64,000 bases of DNA, taken from positions 30,426 through 94,425 of the forward strand of contig CAJNOJ010000357.1 of NCBI GenBank assembly GCA_905250025.1, in the 5' to 3' direction. A model generated the notes under the pieces. The model saw nothing but the letters and a program-made list of their open reading frames with translations. It had not been told where the DNA came from and searched no databases. Positions within the stretch are counted from its first letter, which is position 1. The number at the start of each line of letters is the position of its first letter. Source of the DNA: Adineta ricciae (taxonomy: Eukaryota; Rotifera; Eurotatoria; Adinetida; Adinetidae). This document shows positions 11,499 to 22,950 of the stretch, piece by piece. The position numbers and the translations under genes are program-made.

Positions 11499-12662
11499 TC
11501 ATTGTTAACCTGTATGAGTTTATTTGCGTGTGTCGACAACTTTATGTTCACACATACTTAACGCCTCATCTCCGTTTGATCTTTTCCTGTCGCTTTCTCT
11601 TTTCTTTTTTCCTCTGTGTTTCAATTGCGATCAAATACATTCGTTTTTTTCTTCCTCTTTTCTTTTTATTTAGCACAGGCATACCGAAATTATAAGTCTC
11701 ATTTACATACGTGCACTACAATCTTTATTTGACTTTCAAAACAAAAGATAATGATCAACCAATAACGAGTAGTGTAGAAGTCGTTAACTCGATTCGAGTA
11801 TTAAAATATCCTTCGAATTCTAAATCTTCTACTTTAGAATTCGCAGCTTCGAGTTTTCAACTATTCAACTTGTAAACTTATAAATCTAGAACTCCAACCC
11901 AGGTTATTATGGCACGGTCGGTTCCGCCCGGTTAGGTTCGTTTTCCGACCATTTCCTTGGCGGCGGATGCGCGAGAGATTTCGTGTTGTTTCTGCTTGCT
12001 GTAGCCTACACTACGCTCTGTGTCATCGTCGCTTAGTTTTGTAACTTAGAATACCCTTTCGTACGCCGCACTTTTTTGTATTTCCTGGAGCGCAGTGCCC
12101 TAAGCGCTCGGCTTGCTCTGTAGTCTATAGTACTTTGTCGCCCTGTCACTTGGCTGCGTCGCCGGGAATGCTCTCCGCTACCATCTCACTGTTACGTGTA
12201 CGCTGGAACACCCTTCGCTACACCCTCACTTTGCGCTATACTCGACAACACCCTCACCCTCAAGACTTGGATGATAACTGGCAATTGGACAGATTAGTCT
12301 TTGAATCATTGATAAATCATAATCAAACACAATGCTTCACGACGTATTAATCATAAAGTACAATACGCAGTGCAAACTTTGCGCATTTTATTCGCTTTCG
12401 CTATATCTTTAAATGCATGACTTTTGCTTCGTTACTACTTAAAACAAGACAGCTCTGCTTTTCCAATTGGGTATATTTTTTGTTATCTTCTAAATAAATA
12501 AAAACAGACGTGCGAAGAATGAAATAAAGTGACAAAACTAAAACTTGATTCTATAAAAGCACGCCAATAGTTATCCGACTAATATCGTCAATGGCCTCTC
12601 TGTCAGCACTTTGTAAAGTATCTTAATGGTATTCGAATAATAATCGATTCTTTTTCCTATAG
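11499..12662. other. Intergenic, with a hairpin and a GC-richer island
   Basis: No gene is recognised. At 11814-11843 a perfect 11-bp stem (CGAATTCTAAA / TTTAGAATTCG) encloses an 8-nt loop. From about 11905 to 12270 the sequence is visibly richer in G+C than its surroundings, with degenerate CTACACCCTCAC-like repeats near its right end. It could be part of an inserted element. The open frame at 12135-12350 shows no domain. Confidence 0.4.
11814..11843. repeat. Perfect hairpin, 11-bp stem
   Basis: Left arm 11814-11824 and right arm 11833-11843 are exact reverse complements, with loop TCTTCTAC. It lies downstream of the lectin exon. No T-run follows, and it is not a known terminator type in eukaryotes. 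Confidence 0.55.
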
Positions 12663-12814
12663 CACCGGACTATATAGCTGGATTAACAATTATTTCTTTA
12701 CTTACACTTGCAATCATCTTTGTAGCACTCATATGTTGTATAGCAAAACGTAGAAGAGATCCTGAAACGACTGGTTTGTTGCCATCACCACCTCCAAGGC
12801 ACATGCTCGAGTAG
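12663..12814 (+). CDS. Orphan 3' exon encoding a transmembrane helix and basic cytoplasmic tail
   Basis: After a good acceptor (CTTTTTCCTATAG ending 12662) an open phase encodes PDYIAG, a hydrophobic helix (LTIISLLTLAIIFVALICC), a basic stop-transfer motif (IAKRRRDPE) and a Pro-rich tail ending at TAG 12812-12814. It therefore looks like the last exon of a single-pass type I membrane protein. I could not find the upstream exons. The ectodomain may lie in the gene-poor region to the left or the exon may be a relic. Confidence 0.45.
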
Positions 12815-12902
12815 GGGAAGCTCATCAAGTAGTATGAGCCGGCAATTTTTGAATTGGCTGATTTCTATTGCCACAGAAATTGTTTGTGTATTTTTTATCT
12901 AG

Positions 12903-13605
12903 ACCGGTGTATGACTTTGTGCCTCGGACATGCCAAGTGTGCTTCGATGAAAAGTTCTCATATGCATTTGGTCCTCCATTAACTGCTGCTTGTCGACATA
13001 TTCATCAAACAATTTGTAATACATGTGTTCTCAATCATGTTGAAAAAGCGTTTGAAGAGATATGTCGAGATGATGTTCGTTGCCCTGAACCTGACTGTGG
13101 CGCTTTATTTGACTACGATGCAGTGAAAAATATTCTCAATCGCGGTGCTAATAAGAGACTTTTTGATCGATATGATCGATTCATTACTAATCGACACATA
13201 GAACAAATGGATGAGTTCGTCTGGTGTTCAAATCCTGATTGTGGGATGGGACAACTCAACGATGGTGGACAAGCGAACAATATTGTTACCTGCTTTAACT
13301 GTCATAAGAGAACATGTTTTACTCACAGAGTTCCATGGCATGAAGGACTAACATGTGCAGAATACGATCAAACGAGGAATGCTGATGATGAAGCCAGTCA
13401 ACTGTGGATAATTCAGAACTCGAAAAAATGTCCCAACTGTCCATATCGAATCGAGAAGAACGATGGTTGTGACCATATGAAGTGTGTGAAATGTTCGTAT
13501 GAGTTTTGTTGGTCTTGTTTAGCTGATTATGAACGAATACGAAAAGATGGCAATCATAGACATCATCCGAACTGCAAACATTATGCACCATACGATGAAA
13601 CATAA
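12903..13605 (+). CDS. RBR-type E3 ubiquitin ligase (RING1-IBR-RING2), copy 1
   Basis: The frame is open from an acceptor (TTTTTTATCTAG ending 12902), so a short 5' exon is missing. RING1 starts at CQVCFDEKFSYAFGPPL with C-x2-C, CRHIHQTICNTC and a final CPEPDC pair. IBR contains CSNPDC, CFNCHKRTCFTH and HEGLTCAEY. RING2 is CPNCPYRIEKNDGCDHMKC followed by CSYEFCWSC, whose Cys in GCDHMKC is the expected catalytic residue accepting ubiquitin from E2. It ends with a Cys/His-rich tail. RBR ligases pass ubiquitin through a thioester intermediate; substrate unknown. It is closely related to the copy at 15949-16680, especially over the last ~125 codons. Confidence 0.85.
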
Positions 13606-14309
13606 TACCTATTTCTCACATCTATTATCAATTATAGACTGTCGAAAATACGAAGATCTTGAACTGAATATAATATAATAACACAATGTTGTTTTCGGTA
13701 AAATGAACATATTTGCATGAAAAATGACTTTTTTCATTCTGAAATAATGAATCACAACAACAAGAAGAATTTTTAGATGATATTCTCTAATATACATATC
13801 GCGACAGCGCGATAACGTTTGATGAACAATCAACCAACGAGAGGCACATTGATAATAATAATTCGGTGAAGTCTTTGTTCATTAATGATTGCGAGAGTGT
13901 GAAAAAGAAACGAAGGATAATATCTTATGCTTTGCTATATGATCAGTACATACTTCTTATCACTCATCTCACAATCCGAGGAATTGTAAAAAAAGTCATT
14001 TACACTCGAACTATCACTTTTCTCTCCCCTTTGTTCAAATTTCACATATGGAGTCCATGTACGAAAGTGACACCATGTGAAGTTGTTCAGAATCAAAGAT
14101 TCTCTCCTTGTCAATAGTACATCAAACTTCTTTTTTTCTATCACAACATGAATTCGTTGGTCTATTGCAACTTCAAATGATAAGCGTCAGATTATCATCA
14201 ATTATATCTTTTTTCGTGTACTGCTACGCATTAATGTGTTGAAAGGTATCTGTTTCTAGAGAAGACAACGGTCAGCGTCTTTTTTTATTTCAATTGGAAC
14301 TGTTGGAAT
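13606..14309. other. Intergenic, nothing recognised
   Basis: The stretch between the first RBR gene and the LicD-like gene has only chance frames. It must hold the RBR 3' UTR and the upstream region of the next gene. Confidence 0.4.
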
Positions 14310-15443
14310 ATGAAAATCATGCGTAAACGTGCATGTAACAATATGCTTCTTTTCCTTTGTGGTCAAGTATTAATCTTTCTATTTCTTGTTAATTATTTAT
14401 TTCGATCATCAACATCTGATCTGACACCATTGATGATTTCATTTGAAGAAATGAGTCAAAATTTAACAATGGATTCTTCAAAATTAACCTTTAAACAGCA
14501 GTATCGATATGAATATGAACAACTTCAAAATTATTCCTTAAAACAAATTTACGAAGAACCATCCATCAATCAAACATCTTATCCCAAACTACCTTACTTT
14601 TATTCGTTATGGAAAACCTCACCAATGCTTCCACGTTTGATAACGCCGGACGAACATTATTTATACATTCAGTTACTGAACATTTTTGATTTGGTTTCAA
14701 AGAAATATTCATTTGAATACTTTATTACATTTGGAACTTTGATAGGCTCGTACAGAAATCACGGTAAGATCTATTAAAACGTATCGTTCGTATCTGTCAT
14801 TCTCAAGGAGAACGGTGCCTTTAAAGTATAGGCCAATTACGACATATATTTTGATGATTTTTTCTTCATAGACATTTTACCATATGACGACGATGTTGAT
14901 ATTTCAATCAATATCAAATATTATTCTCACATATCGAAGATAAACCAACTAAACAACGACAGCAATTGGCAATTTTATATCAACACACCAACAAATATGA
15001 AATTTTATTTCAAATCATCTCAACCAGCTGGTAAATATCCCTGGAAATGGCCATTTCTTGGAATTGATTTTTATTCGGAAAACTCTACACACATTAAATC
15101 GTATGTGTACATTGAAAAACACTTCGTATTCCCATTACTATTGCATCCGATCAGTACCCTTTGGTTGCCCGGGCCGAATAATATTGAAATGTTTTTCAAA
15201 TCCGTATCAAAAGTCTATTATTCAAATTATTCAATTAACGAAACGTGTTTTTCACAAAGTTATTCACACAAACACGAAACGCAGAAATACCAAAGAAAAG
15301 CAGTAAAATGCTCACAATTGATGAATAGTTATCCATTTATCAAAAGAATTTATGAAAATGATTTCTATTACGAACATCTTATGTTAGATAATCGCACAAC
15401 ATTGTATATTCTGAAAAGAAATCGAAATCTTATCCGAAACTAA
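14310..15443 (+). CDS. LicD/fukutin-like phosphotransferase, type II membrane protein
   Basis: Exon 1 is 14310-14763 and exon 2 is 14872-15443 (108-nt intron, donor GTAAGA, acceptor CTTCATAG, codon GAC split after its first base). Residues about 10-32 (NMLLFLCGQVLIFLFLVNYLF) form an N-terminal signal anchor, giving Golgi/ER lumenal topology. The core motif FITFGTLIGSYRNHG joins across the intron to DILPYDDDVDISI, the GTxLGxxR ... DDDxD signature of LicD and fukutin-related proteins, which bind divalent metal and transfer phospho-alditol/ribitol groups onto glycans. Several N-glycosylation sequons follow. Length (~341 residues) suits a single catalytic domain. Substrate cannot be told from sequence. 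Confidence 0.75.
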
Positions 15444-15947
15444 CATGATTTGACCAGAAATGACTCATCTAGTAATGAAAGAAACCTTTGTAAATGACAT
15501 CAATCTATCATAATTTATGTATGCTTCTTTGTGAAACGTGTCGACTTGACTAGCACTTTATCATAAATCATCTCCCGCCCAATTTGAATATTTAACACGA
15601 TCGCACAATTTCTTTTATTAATTACAATTTCAATGAGACAAGGCTAATGCTTAGAAAAGCCGCGTGTCAATGAAATATTACTTAACTCTTGCTTTTTCAA
15701 AAGAAGAGAAAAATTTGATACGAAACACATTCGCGTCTGATCGCGAAAAAACAATTGCACACGTGTTCTTTCGTTCTGTTACATACGACATGACAAATGC
15801 TTTTGCTTTCTTTCCCACCGACATGTCTTAATCATACTTGTGATTCTTGGTGGAAAATATCAATACAATGAGTGGGAAATAGTGTAATCCAGTAGACTTG
15901 TGAGGTATTGAGGCCAATACTATTTATACGAGTAATATTTTCGTCAG
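15444..15947. other. Intergenic, nothing recognised
   Basis: The region is AT-rich between the LicD-like gene and the second RBR gene. It presumably contains the promoter and first exon of the latter, but I cannot pin either. Confidence 0.35.
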
Positions 15948-15948
15948 T

Positions 15949-16680
15949 GTGTCAGACAATTTCTGTATAAACAACACTATGGGTATACAAGGAAGCCACC
16001 AAGAATGTCAAATATGTTGTGAAGACAAACCTGCGTGTGATTATGGTCTCCCATTAACTACTACTTGTCAACATATATATCAGACTACATGCAATAAATG
16101 TGTCATACGGTACGTTGAAAAAGCGTTTGAAGAGACATGTCGAGATGATGTTCGTTGTCCTGAACCCGACTGTGACGGTCAACTCGACTATAACGTAGTG
16201 AAATATATTCTCAGTTGTGGTGATGATAAGAAGGTTTTTGATCGATACGATCGATTTATTCTTCATCGACAATTAGAGCAAATGGATGAGTTCATTTGGT
16301 GTTCAAATCCTGATTGTGGGATGGGACAACTCAGCGATAGTGGATCCGAAAATAATATTATCACTTGTTTTAACTGTCATAAGAGAACATGTTTTACTCA
16401 CAGAGTTCCATGGCATGAAGGACTAACATGTGCAGAATATGACGAGACGAAAGATGCTGATGATGAAGCCAGTCAACTGTGGATGATCCAGAACTCGAAA
16501 AAATGTCCCAACTGTCCATATCGAATCGAGAAGAACGATGGTTGTGACCATATGAAATGTATGAAATGTTCGTATGAGTTTTGTTGGTCTTGTTTAGCTG
16601 ATTATGAACGAATACGAAAAGATGGCAATCACAGACATCATCCGAACTGCAAACATTATGCACCGTACGATGGAGAATAG
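15949..16680 (+). CDS. RBR-type E3 ubiquitin ligase, copy 2
   Basis: RING1 (CQICCEDKPACDYG ... CQHIYQTTCNKC ... CPEPDC), IBR (CSNPDCGMGQL, CFNCHKRTCFTH) and RING2 (CPNCPYRIEKNDGCDHMKC, CSYEFCWSC) are all intact, including the predicted catalytic Cys. The first in-frame ATG is at 15979; a likely acceptor (TTTTCGTCAG ending 15947) suggests an upstream exon. The N-terminal third differs clearly from copy 1, whereas the stretch from CFNCHKRTC to the end is nearly identical at DNA level, suggesting recent duplication or gene conversion limited to the 3' half. Confidence 0.85.
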   Translation: MSDNFCINNTMGIQGSHQECQICCEDKPACDYGLPLTTTCQHIYQTTCNKCVIRYVEKAFEETCRDDVRCPEPDCDGQLDYNVVKYILSCGDDKKVFDRYDRFILHRQLEQMDEFIWCSNPDCGMGQLSDSGSENNIITCFNCHKRTCFTHRVPWHEGLTCAEYDETKDADDEASQLWMIQNSKKCPNCPYRIEKNDGCDHMKCMKCSYEFCWSCLADYERIRKDGNHRHHPNCKHYAPYDGE

Positions 16681-17086
16681 GATCGGTATGATAAGTAAGG
16701 AAGTCTTACTTGAGATTAGATACTCTCGACGACTATGAAACTTTTACAAATGAAAGTGCATATCAAAACTCCTCCTATGTCGGGATATGACAAGTAACAA
16801 GTTTGAAGCATGTGGATACGCTATTCTTTTACTTGAACCAGCCTTTTTTTAAATTGCATTTTTCTTTTTATTACCACTGTTATTTGATGTAATTCATGTC
16901 GATAGTAAATCAATCTTCTTATAGAAGGAGAAAAAAGAAGTACATTTCCGTTTTTCTTATTTCCGGTTGTGATAAACAGACATCTTATAAGTTTTCTAAT
17001 TGAAACCAAATAAGAGAAAGTTGCTTCTTGTGAACACACATATTTACTTTGCAATCACTTTGATTTCATTCAAATTCTCCCACACA

Positions 17087-19681
17087 ATGCTTTTACCATT
17101 CATTTCATACTTTATATTCTCACAAATTAATTTCAAATATATCAAAACCGAGTGGCCGATAGCGAATCTTTCAAATATAAAAATTTTAGGACTCTTCCTG
17201 GATGCAGACAACACCACTGAACCAACTGAGTTGTCAATTCATACTCGAGCAATGTTTCAATCTGCTATCATACTTTCACAAAAATACAATATCTCAATGC
17301 AAAGTCAATATCTCGAATGGCAATCAGCACAAACTGATGGAAATATAATGAATGCTCTGAGTGATACATGTCAATGTGCATCTTCATCAATACTCCTCGG
17401 GATTGTTGGCCCAACATTATCAAACGAAGCACAACAAATTGCAAACTTCGGCGAAAGAATTGGTCTGCCGGTTATATCGTACTCTGCTACTGATCCACAA
17501 CTATCCGACCGAAATAGTTATCCAACTTTTTATCGCACTGTGCCATCCGATAACGAAGCTGCCGTTGCACTCGTGAAATTATTTCTGAAATTCAATTGGA
17601 CATCCTGCGTCGTTGTTTATCAAAATGATCTATTCGGAACCAATGGAGTCAATGCAATCAATAATGCATTTATCAATCAAGGTCTAGCAATATTTAAATT
17701 TATTGTCTTTGACATCGCAACACTGACATTTCGAGAAGATCTCAAAAGTTCTTTAGTTAATAGTCCAACACGAATTGTTATATTATGGGTAAGTGTCAGT
17801 TATGCATCGTTAATTATCCAAAATGCTCTGGACAACGGTGTTCTCGGTCCTAAATTTACCTGGATATCGAGCACAAGTATTTCCCTGACTTCTTTTAACT
17901 CAATCTACTATCCGAATTTAATTGGAATGCTCACGGTCGAACCTGTCACAGGCAGTGTTGTCGGTGCAACAATAAATCAAACATTATTGAATGCTGCTTA
18001 TGACGTATGGAAAGAGTATGAACCAGAAACGTTTCCTTCCTCAGTAAAAGTCAATCCATATGCACTGTTTGCATTTGATGCAACATGGGTGTTAATTCAA
18101 TCCTTAGAACAACTTTGCTCACAAATGAATCACTCATGTTTAACAACAAACGGTTCTTCATATTGTTTTGATCGATATTTTGTTCATTCCAATCAATTGT
18201 TGAATATAATAAACTCAATTAAGTTTCTTGGCATTTCTGGTCCAATTAAATTTACTTCAAACTCAACCGATCGAATGGATGGTTCGTATTACTATGTCCA
18301 AAATATTCAATCCACATCGACTGGCATTGGCTTCGCTCCTGTATTAGAATATTCTGATCCTGGAGATTGGAGTACCTATCCAGGATCGAATGTTATTGTC
18401 TGGCCAGGTAATTCATTAATATCACCAACCGGTCGCGTTCTACTTGACAGTGTCACTGTACGAATTGGAGTTATTGCAGCACCTGTGTATACGATAGTAA
18501 ATGGTGGATCAACAACGAACTTAACTGGATACGCGATTGATTTAATCGAGCTTTTACGCAGTCAACTAAACTTTATTCCGAATATTCAATTAGCATCTGA
18601 TAATCAAACGTATGCAGGATTGATTCAAGCTGTCGCCGATGGAGTTTATGACATGGTTGTTGGCGATGTAACAGTGACTGCTGCACGACGAGAACTCGTT
18701 GATTTTTCGAATTCTATATTCGATAATGCTTTGCAACTTATGGTTAGAAAAACTTATACAAGTGCACCTGATCCCTTATCGTTTCTAAAACCATTTTCAT
18801 TGAAACTATGGATCACATTTTTATTTTCCTGGGTCTTTGCCTCGGTCTTATTTTGTTTCTTCGAACGTGACGAAAATGACATCTTAGCGAATCGAACTTT
18901 TTTTTCTCAAATAGCGATGAGTTTATGGTATTGTCTTGGCCATTGCATCGGACATGGAGTTGATTTTCATGTACGTACGTCCTCCGGACGTTTATTAACC
19001 GCTGCTCTGTATATGTTGAGTTTAGTCTTGTTAGCGTCTTATACAGCTAACCTGGCATCTGATTTAACAATCTTAAAAACTCAAAATATCCTCTCTGGAA
19101 TCGATGATCTTAAAAATGGAAAAATTCCGCCGAATCGTATCGGTATTCGTGTTGGCACTGCTGCTGTTGATTATTATTTAAAAGAAATCTCCAATGGAAA
19201 TCCGAATTATTATCCATTATATTCACTACAGCAAGGATACGATGCTTTATTGAACGATATTATCGATGTGACGTTTACCGATATTGGCCTTGGAGAATAT
19301 GAAACAAATAATGTTTATTGTAATTTAACGTTGATTGGAGATTCTTTTGATGCGGGAATATTTGGAATAGCTGTTTCGAAGAATTGGATTTATACTGAAG
19401 AATTAGATGTGACGATTTTATCGTTGGGTGAAACAGGTTTGTTAAATAACCTTCAGATAAAATGGTTTCAAACAAAGATTTGTCCGGATACAAGTGGAGT
19501 GCCAACTGAAATTGAATTGGAATCCATGGGTGGATTATTTGCTACGTTTGCATTTGTAATTCTTCTCTCGTTAATATTATTTATTTGGAAGAAGAAGACT
19601 TTCTTTATACAACGATTGAAAAAAAAATTCACGTCTTGTGAAAGACCCGTCGAAACTAATACCATCTCGTGTAAAATCTAA
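17087..19681 (+). CDS. Ionotropic glutamate receptor subunit (iGluR)
   Basis: This is a single-exon frame of 864 codons from ATG 17087, which begins a signal peptide (MLLPFISYFIF). It holds an amino-terminal Venus-flytrap domain (about residues 35-400), S1 ligand half (VRIGVIAAPVY ... GYAIDLIELL ... DMVVGDVTVTAARRELVDFS, with the alpha-carboxylate Arg near residue 535), M1 (about 572-592), a pore loop with C-I-G-H-G at 620-624, M3 (about 635-662, SYTANLAS gate motif), S2 and M4 (about 815-840), then a short basic tail. It would assemble as a ligand-gated cation channel at the plasma membrane. The pore motif resembles the K+ channel filter pattern x-V/I-G-x-G, a trait reported for Adineta vaga AvGluR1. 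The upstream in-frame codons before 17087 lack an ATG. Confidence 0.92.
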   Translation: MLLPFISYFIFSQINFKYIKTEWPIANLSNIKILGLFLDADNTTEPTELSIHTRAMFQSAIILSQKYNISMQSQYLEWQSAQTDGNIMNALSDTCQCASSSILLGIVGPTLSNEAQQIANFGERIGLPVISYSATDPQLSDRNSYPTFYRTVPSDNEAAVALVKLFLKFNWTSCVVVYQNDLFGTNGVNAINNAFINQGLAIFKFIVFDIATLTFREDLKSSLVNSPTRIVILWVSVSYASLIIQNALDNGVLGPKFTWISSTSISLTSFNSIYYPNLIGMLTVEPVTGSVVGATINQTLLNAAYDVWKEYEPETFPSSVKVNPYALFAFDATWVLIQSLEQLCSQMNHSCLTTNGSSYCFDRYFVHSNQLLNIINSIKFLGISGPIKFTSNSTDRMDGSYYYVQNIQSTSTGIGFAPVLEYSDPGDWSTYPGSNVIVWPGNSLISPTGRVLLDSVTVRIGVIAAPVYTIVNGGSTTNLTGYAIDLIELLRSQLNFIPNIQLASDNQTYAGLIQAVADGVYDMVVGDVTVTAARRELVDFSNSIFDNALQLMVRKTYTSAPDPLSFLKPFSLKLWITFLFSWVFASVLFCFFERDENDILANRTFFSQIAMSLWYCLGHCIGHGVDFHVRTSSGRLLTAALYMLSLVLLASYTANLASDLTILKTQNILSGIDDLKNGKIPPNRIGIRVGTAAVDYYLKEISNGNPNYYPLYSLQQGYDALLNDIIDVTFTDIGLGEYETNNVYCNLTLIGDSFDAGIFGIAVSKNWIYTEELDVTILSLGETGLLNNLQIKWFQTKICPDTSGVPTEIELESMGGLFATFAFVILLSLILFIWKKKTFFIQRLKKKFTSCERPVETNTISCKI

Positions 19682-20302
19682 GATTTTGCACTTCTTTTTC
19701 TTTCATTTGTACTATATTACTAAATTCTATACTTCCGTGTTGTTTGTGTATTTAAATAGAAATCATCGAAGCTCAGTGAATTTTCTTTACAGACTTCAGT
19801 GTAGGTCAACGAATCGAAAAGTGCAAGATTACAGAAACCTTTTCCCTACTATCCCATAGCAATGAGATGCGTAAGTGCTTATTGCTCGAATAAACAAGAA
19901 TTTTAACGGAAAGAAGCCAGTGCTCCATGCATCCGAATTTAATAGAAACAAAAAGCATCTATCAATAAGAACTAATATAAAAGTATAGATAATAATGCGT
20001 AGATTAAGATTCAAGCTGTCTTGTAAAAAACAAAACGAACTATATATAATTATTCTTTTTCTCATATAGTAAAAGATTGTGTACTGTACGGTATAGAACC
20101 GTGTAGAACAACATATATAGGTTCTATTGGATGGGAAGAAATACACTTGATTTTTCTCCCATGGGATAATTTGTTCTCTTACACATCGAGCTTAGATTAG
20201 TAGTGCATAACCAGTGACGTGATTGTATCCTCTGTTGAAACTTGAGTACTACATATATAAGTTCTATACAAATCGTCTTAGATCTTCAAATTAACTAGAA
20301 CT

Positions 20303-21500
20303 ATGATGAAATTATTACCATTGGCATTTATACTGTGTGAATATTTTTCGTCCGCTCTTCAAGAAGACATTCAATCCGAGAATGAGCACACTACGACAAT
20401 TCCAGTGGCAAATATTTATCTCGACAGAAATAAAAGAGGTGTAAGACTCAACAGTCTGGAACATAATTTCTGGAAAAATATGCTTCAACTAATCGACGCT
20501 ATTCTGAAAACGAAATACTTAGAGAGATTTATATAGAGTACGGATAGGCAGGAAATAGTGAGAACTGGTAGGATCAGTTGGACCGACATTGGTGTTACAA
20601 ATAGTTATGGACAAAATATATCCGGCTACGCTGCAATGTTGAGATACGTCGGTTATTTTGTAAGAACTAACGAAGCTGAAATTGTATCACAACATGGAAA
20701 TGAGCTTGCCGTTCTAGTACAGGGTGCAGGCGAAGTTCGACAAGACAGGATGATGAGAATGACTCGGTATGCTGATAAATGTGTTGACCATGAATTTGTC
20801 TGAAACGTTTGGGATCAATTAAATCAGACTTTTAATAATATATATAATAAGACACAGGGAAGATTAGACTTGCGGATGAAGAGATAAATACAACCAGAAA
20901 GTCCAACTTGTACTTGTGGAAGTCGAACTGGAAAATGGATGAATAATGGAAATGCTGTAGAAATTATCAAAAATTGGGATTGGGGCGTTTGGATTGAATA
21001 TCATAATAATCAATGGTTTGCCACGTTGAATTTAGTAGGTATAAACGATCGCGAGGTGATTCTCTACGATAGCACTCGAAAGTTATACGTCAGGCTAACT
21101 CACACTGCTCTTTATACGGGCTTTAATATAGACGAATGCAACTCGTGGGAGGTTAGTGGCAGATGGATCTAGTTTCCCGAAAGTTCTTCCAGCACTTCAA
21201 GTTATTTGAAACAATCCGGATTAACTGCAGAATGACGGAACTCGGATGGTACAGGAAAAGTCATAAAAAAGTTGGATTGAATATCACAGTGAATATCGGT
21301 TTGCTCAATTCGAATTTATCGATATGGATTATACTGCAGTAATTCTCTATGACCAAAGCAGGAATTTATACATGAAACTAACAACTAGGAGTTTATTCAC
21401 AGGCCTTAATCCAAACTATTTCAATAAATATTGGATTAGCGGTGGGTGGATTCAGTTGTCTTTTACGAATTATGATATTTTCAACGATGAAAATTAATTC
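20303..21500 (+). pseudogene. Secreted protein with W-x-EYHN-QWFA repeats, copy A (broken)
   Basis: The ATG at 20303 begins a signal peptide (MMKLLPLAFILCEYFSSALQ). The frame is cut by TAG 20534-20536 where copy B has a sense codon, and again by TGA just after EFV (20801-20803) where copy B has Cys. Downstream lie two related ~60-residue modules (VWIEYHNNQWFATLNLVG ... VILYDSTRKLYVRLT ... GRW, and a second with an internal deletion). I do not recognise the fold. Both copies are damaged at different places, so the family is decaying at this locus. Confidence 0.6.
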
Positions 21501-21702
21501 TCGCTTCTTTCGATCTAACACTTTCGTTTTTGCATAGATAAGAAGCGCACCTTGTGAGTTGGGATTTCCTATGCACTTCATGACAATACTACTATATATT
21601 TGCAGTGTATGTTCAAGAAAACATAAAACGAACGAAACAAGTATGTATGCTTGAATACATTCACTATCGAAAAAGAAGAAGAATTAGACACTTTCATTTT
21701 AG

Positions 21703-22950
21703 ATGGTTAAATCACACTTCAGTACCAGGCGACCCGCTGTAGATGCAAACATGCGCTTTATATTGCAAGAGAATCGTTCGAATGCTACCATTTCTAATGA
21801 AACTGAAACTGAGAAATTATCGAGAATTGCACTTCCAGCATGTGAATATGGCCTTGGTTGTTATCGAATAAATCGTGCGCATTTTGAACATTACTCTCAT
21901 CCAGTTGGTCTTGAAAAAGACAAGTGTGAGACGGATTCGCATAGGACACAACTTGTTAATAATTCTGAACGTGAAGGAGACGAACTTCAATTCATCGATC
22001 AAGTTGAAAACTGTATTCGCTCATTGGACCGTGATTTGGAATTGAAAAATCTGGAAATCGGCCAATTACATCAAAGTCAATTGGAAATGGTAAAACGCAA
22101 CGAGACATTACAAAAGTTCTTTCGCATGATTCGAACTTACAGGCACGGCGTGAAATCGACCAGGAACATATATTAATTATTTCAAAACATGTGCCATCTT
22201 ATTGGGAACCAGACGCGCCCAAAGAATCTTATCGTGAAGTTCACTTATTAAGTGAATCGTCTGAATTTCAGCGAAGCAATAGTCTATTAAATTCCACAAT
22301 CCGTAAGCACGATCATCATTATGGAACTGTATTTGGCAAAGATCAAACGAATAGAAAATAAAAGACTATGGTATGAATACTGTTGGAAAAAGGCTCGACA
22401 GGATTTGATCTCTACCAAATAATAATCGAACTTATTTCTAGGTTAACATTATCGAGAAAAATCACCATAGATTGCACAATGTTGATTGTTCAATCCATTT
22501 GGTAAACCACCCTTTATTAACACCTTTACTACACAATCAATCGAACGAATATTGGTTATTCCATGAATGTGGTGCTGAAGCCGTGCATCATATATTACAT
22601 CATGGGTACAATCCTCAATTGTCGAACTTAAATGGTATATTTGATGGTGGTTTCTACCTTGCTGAAAATTCCTCCAAGTCAAATCAAAATGAGCTTGTCT
22701 TTTCTATGCTTCTGTATCGCACTGTATTGGGCGATGGCCATGTAGCATTGCGGTATGATCGGAAAAAGTATCGTGATGGTACGAACAAAATACATGGTGT
22801 ACGACGTCCTCCAACGAAGACAAGCTTATCCAGAATATGTCATCAGTTTCAAGCGATCGGCTCAAAACGAGCGCGTGCCAGTGAATATGATTTTTCCATT
22901 CGAAGGACTTCGAAGCGTTGTAAAAAAGTAGTTCCGTTAAAATTCAGAAT
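21703..22950 (+). pseudogene. PBZ zinc-finger PARP (ADP-ribosyltransferase), copy A (broken)
   Basis: Frame 21703-22176 contains a PBZ finger, LPACEYGLGCYRINRAHFEH followed by YSHP, the poly-ADP-ribose-binding C2H2 type of APLF/CHFR. Further frames give a linker (SYWEPDAPKES), the PARP entry helix (IKRIENKRLWYEYCWKK near 22340) and the catalytic part (NEYWLFHECGAEAVHHIL ... GGFYLAENSSKSNQN). The His of the H-Y-E triad (LFH) and the Tyr (FYLAENS) are visible, but the usual HG is HE here. Frame changes and stops around 22176-22470 break the gene. When intact the enzyme would attach ADP-ribose to proteins in DNA-damage or stress signalling. Confidence 0.65.
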
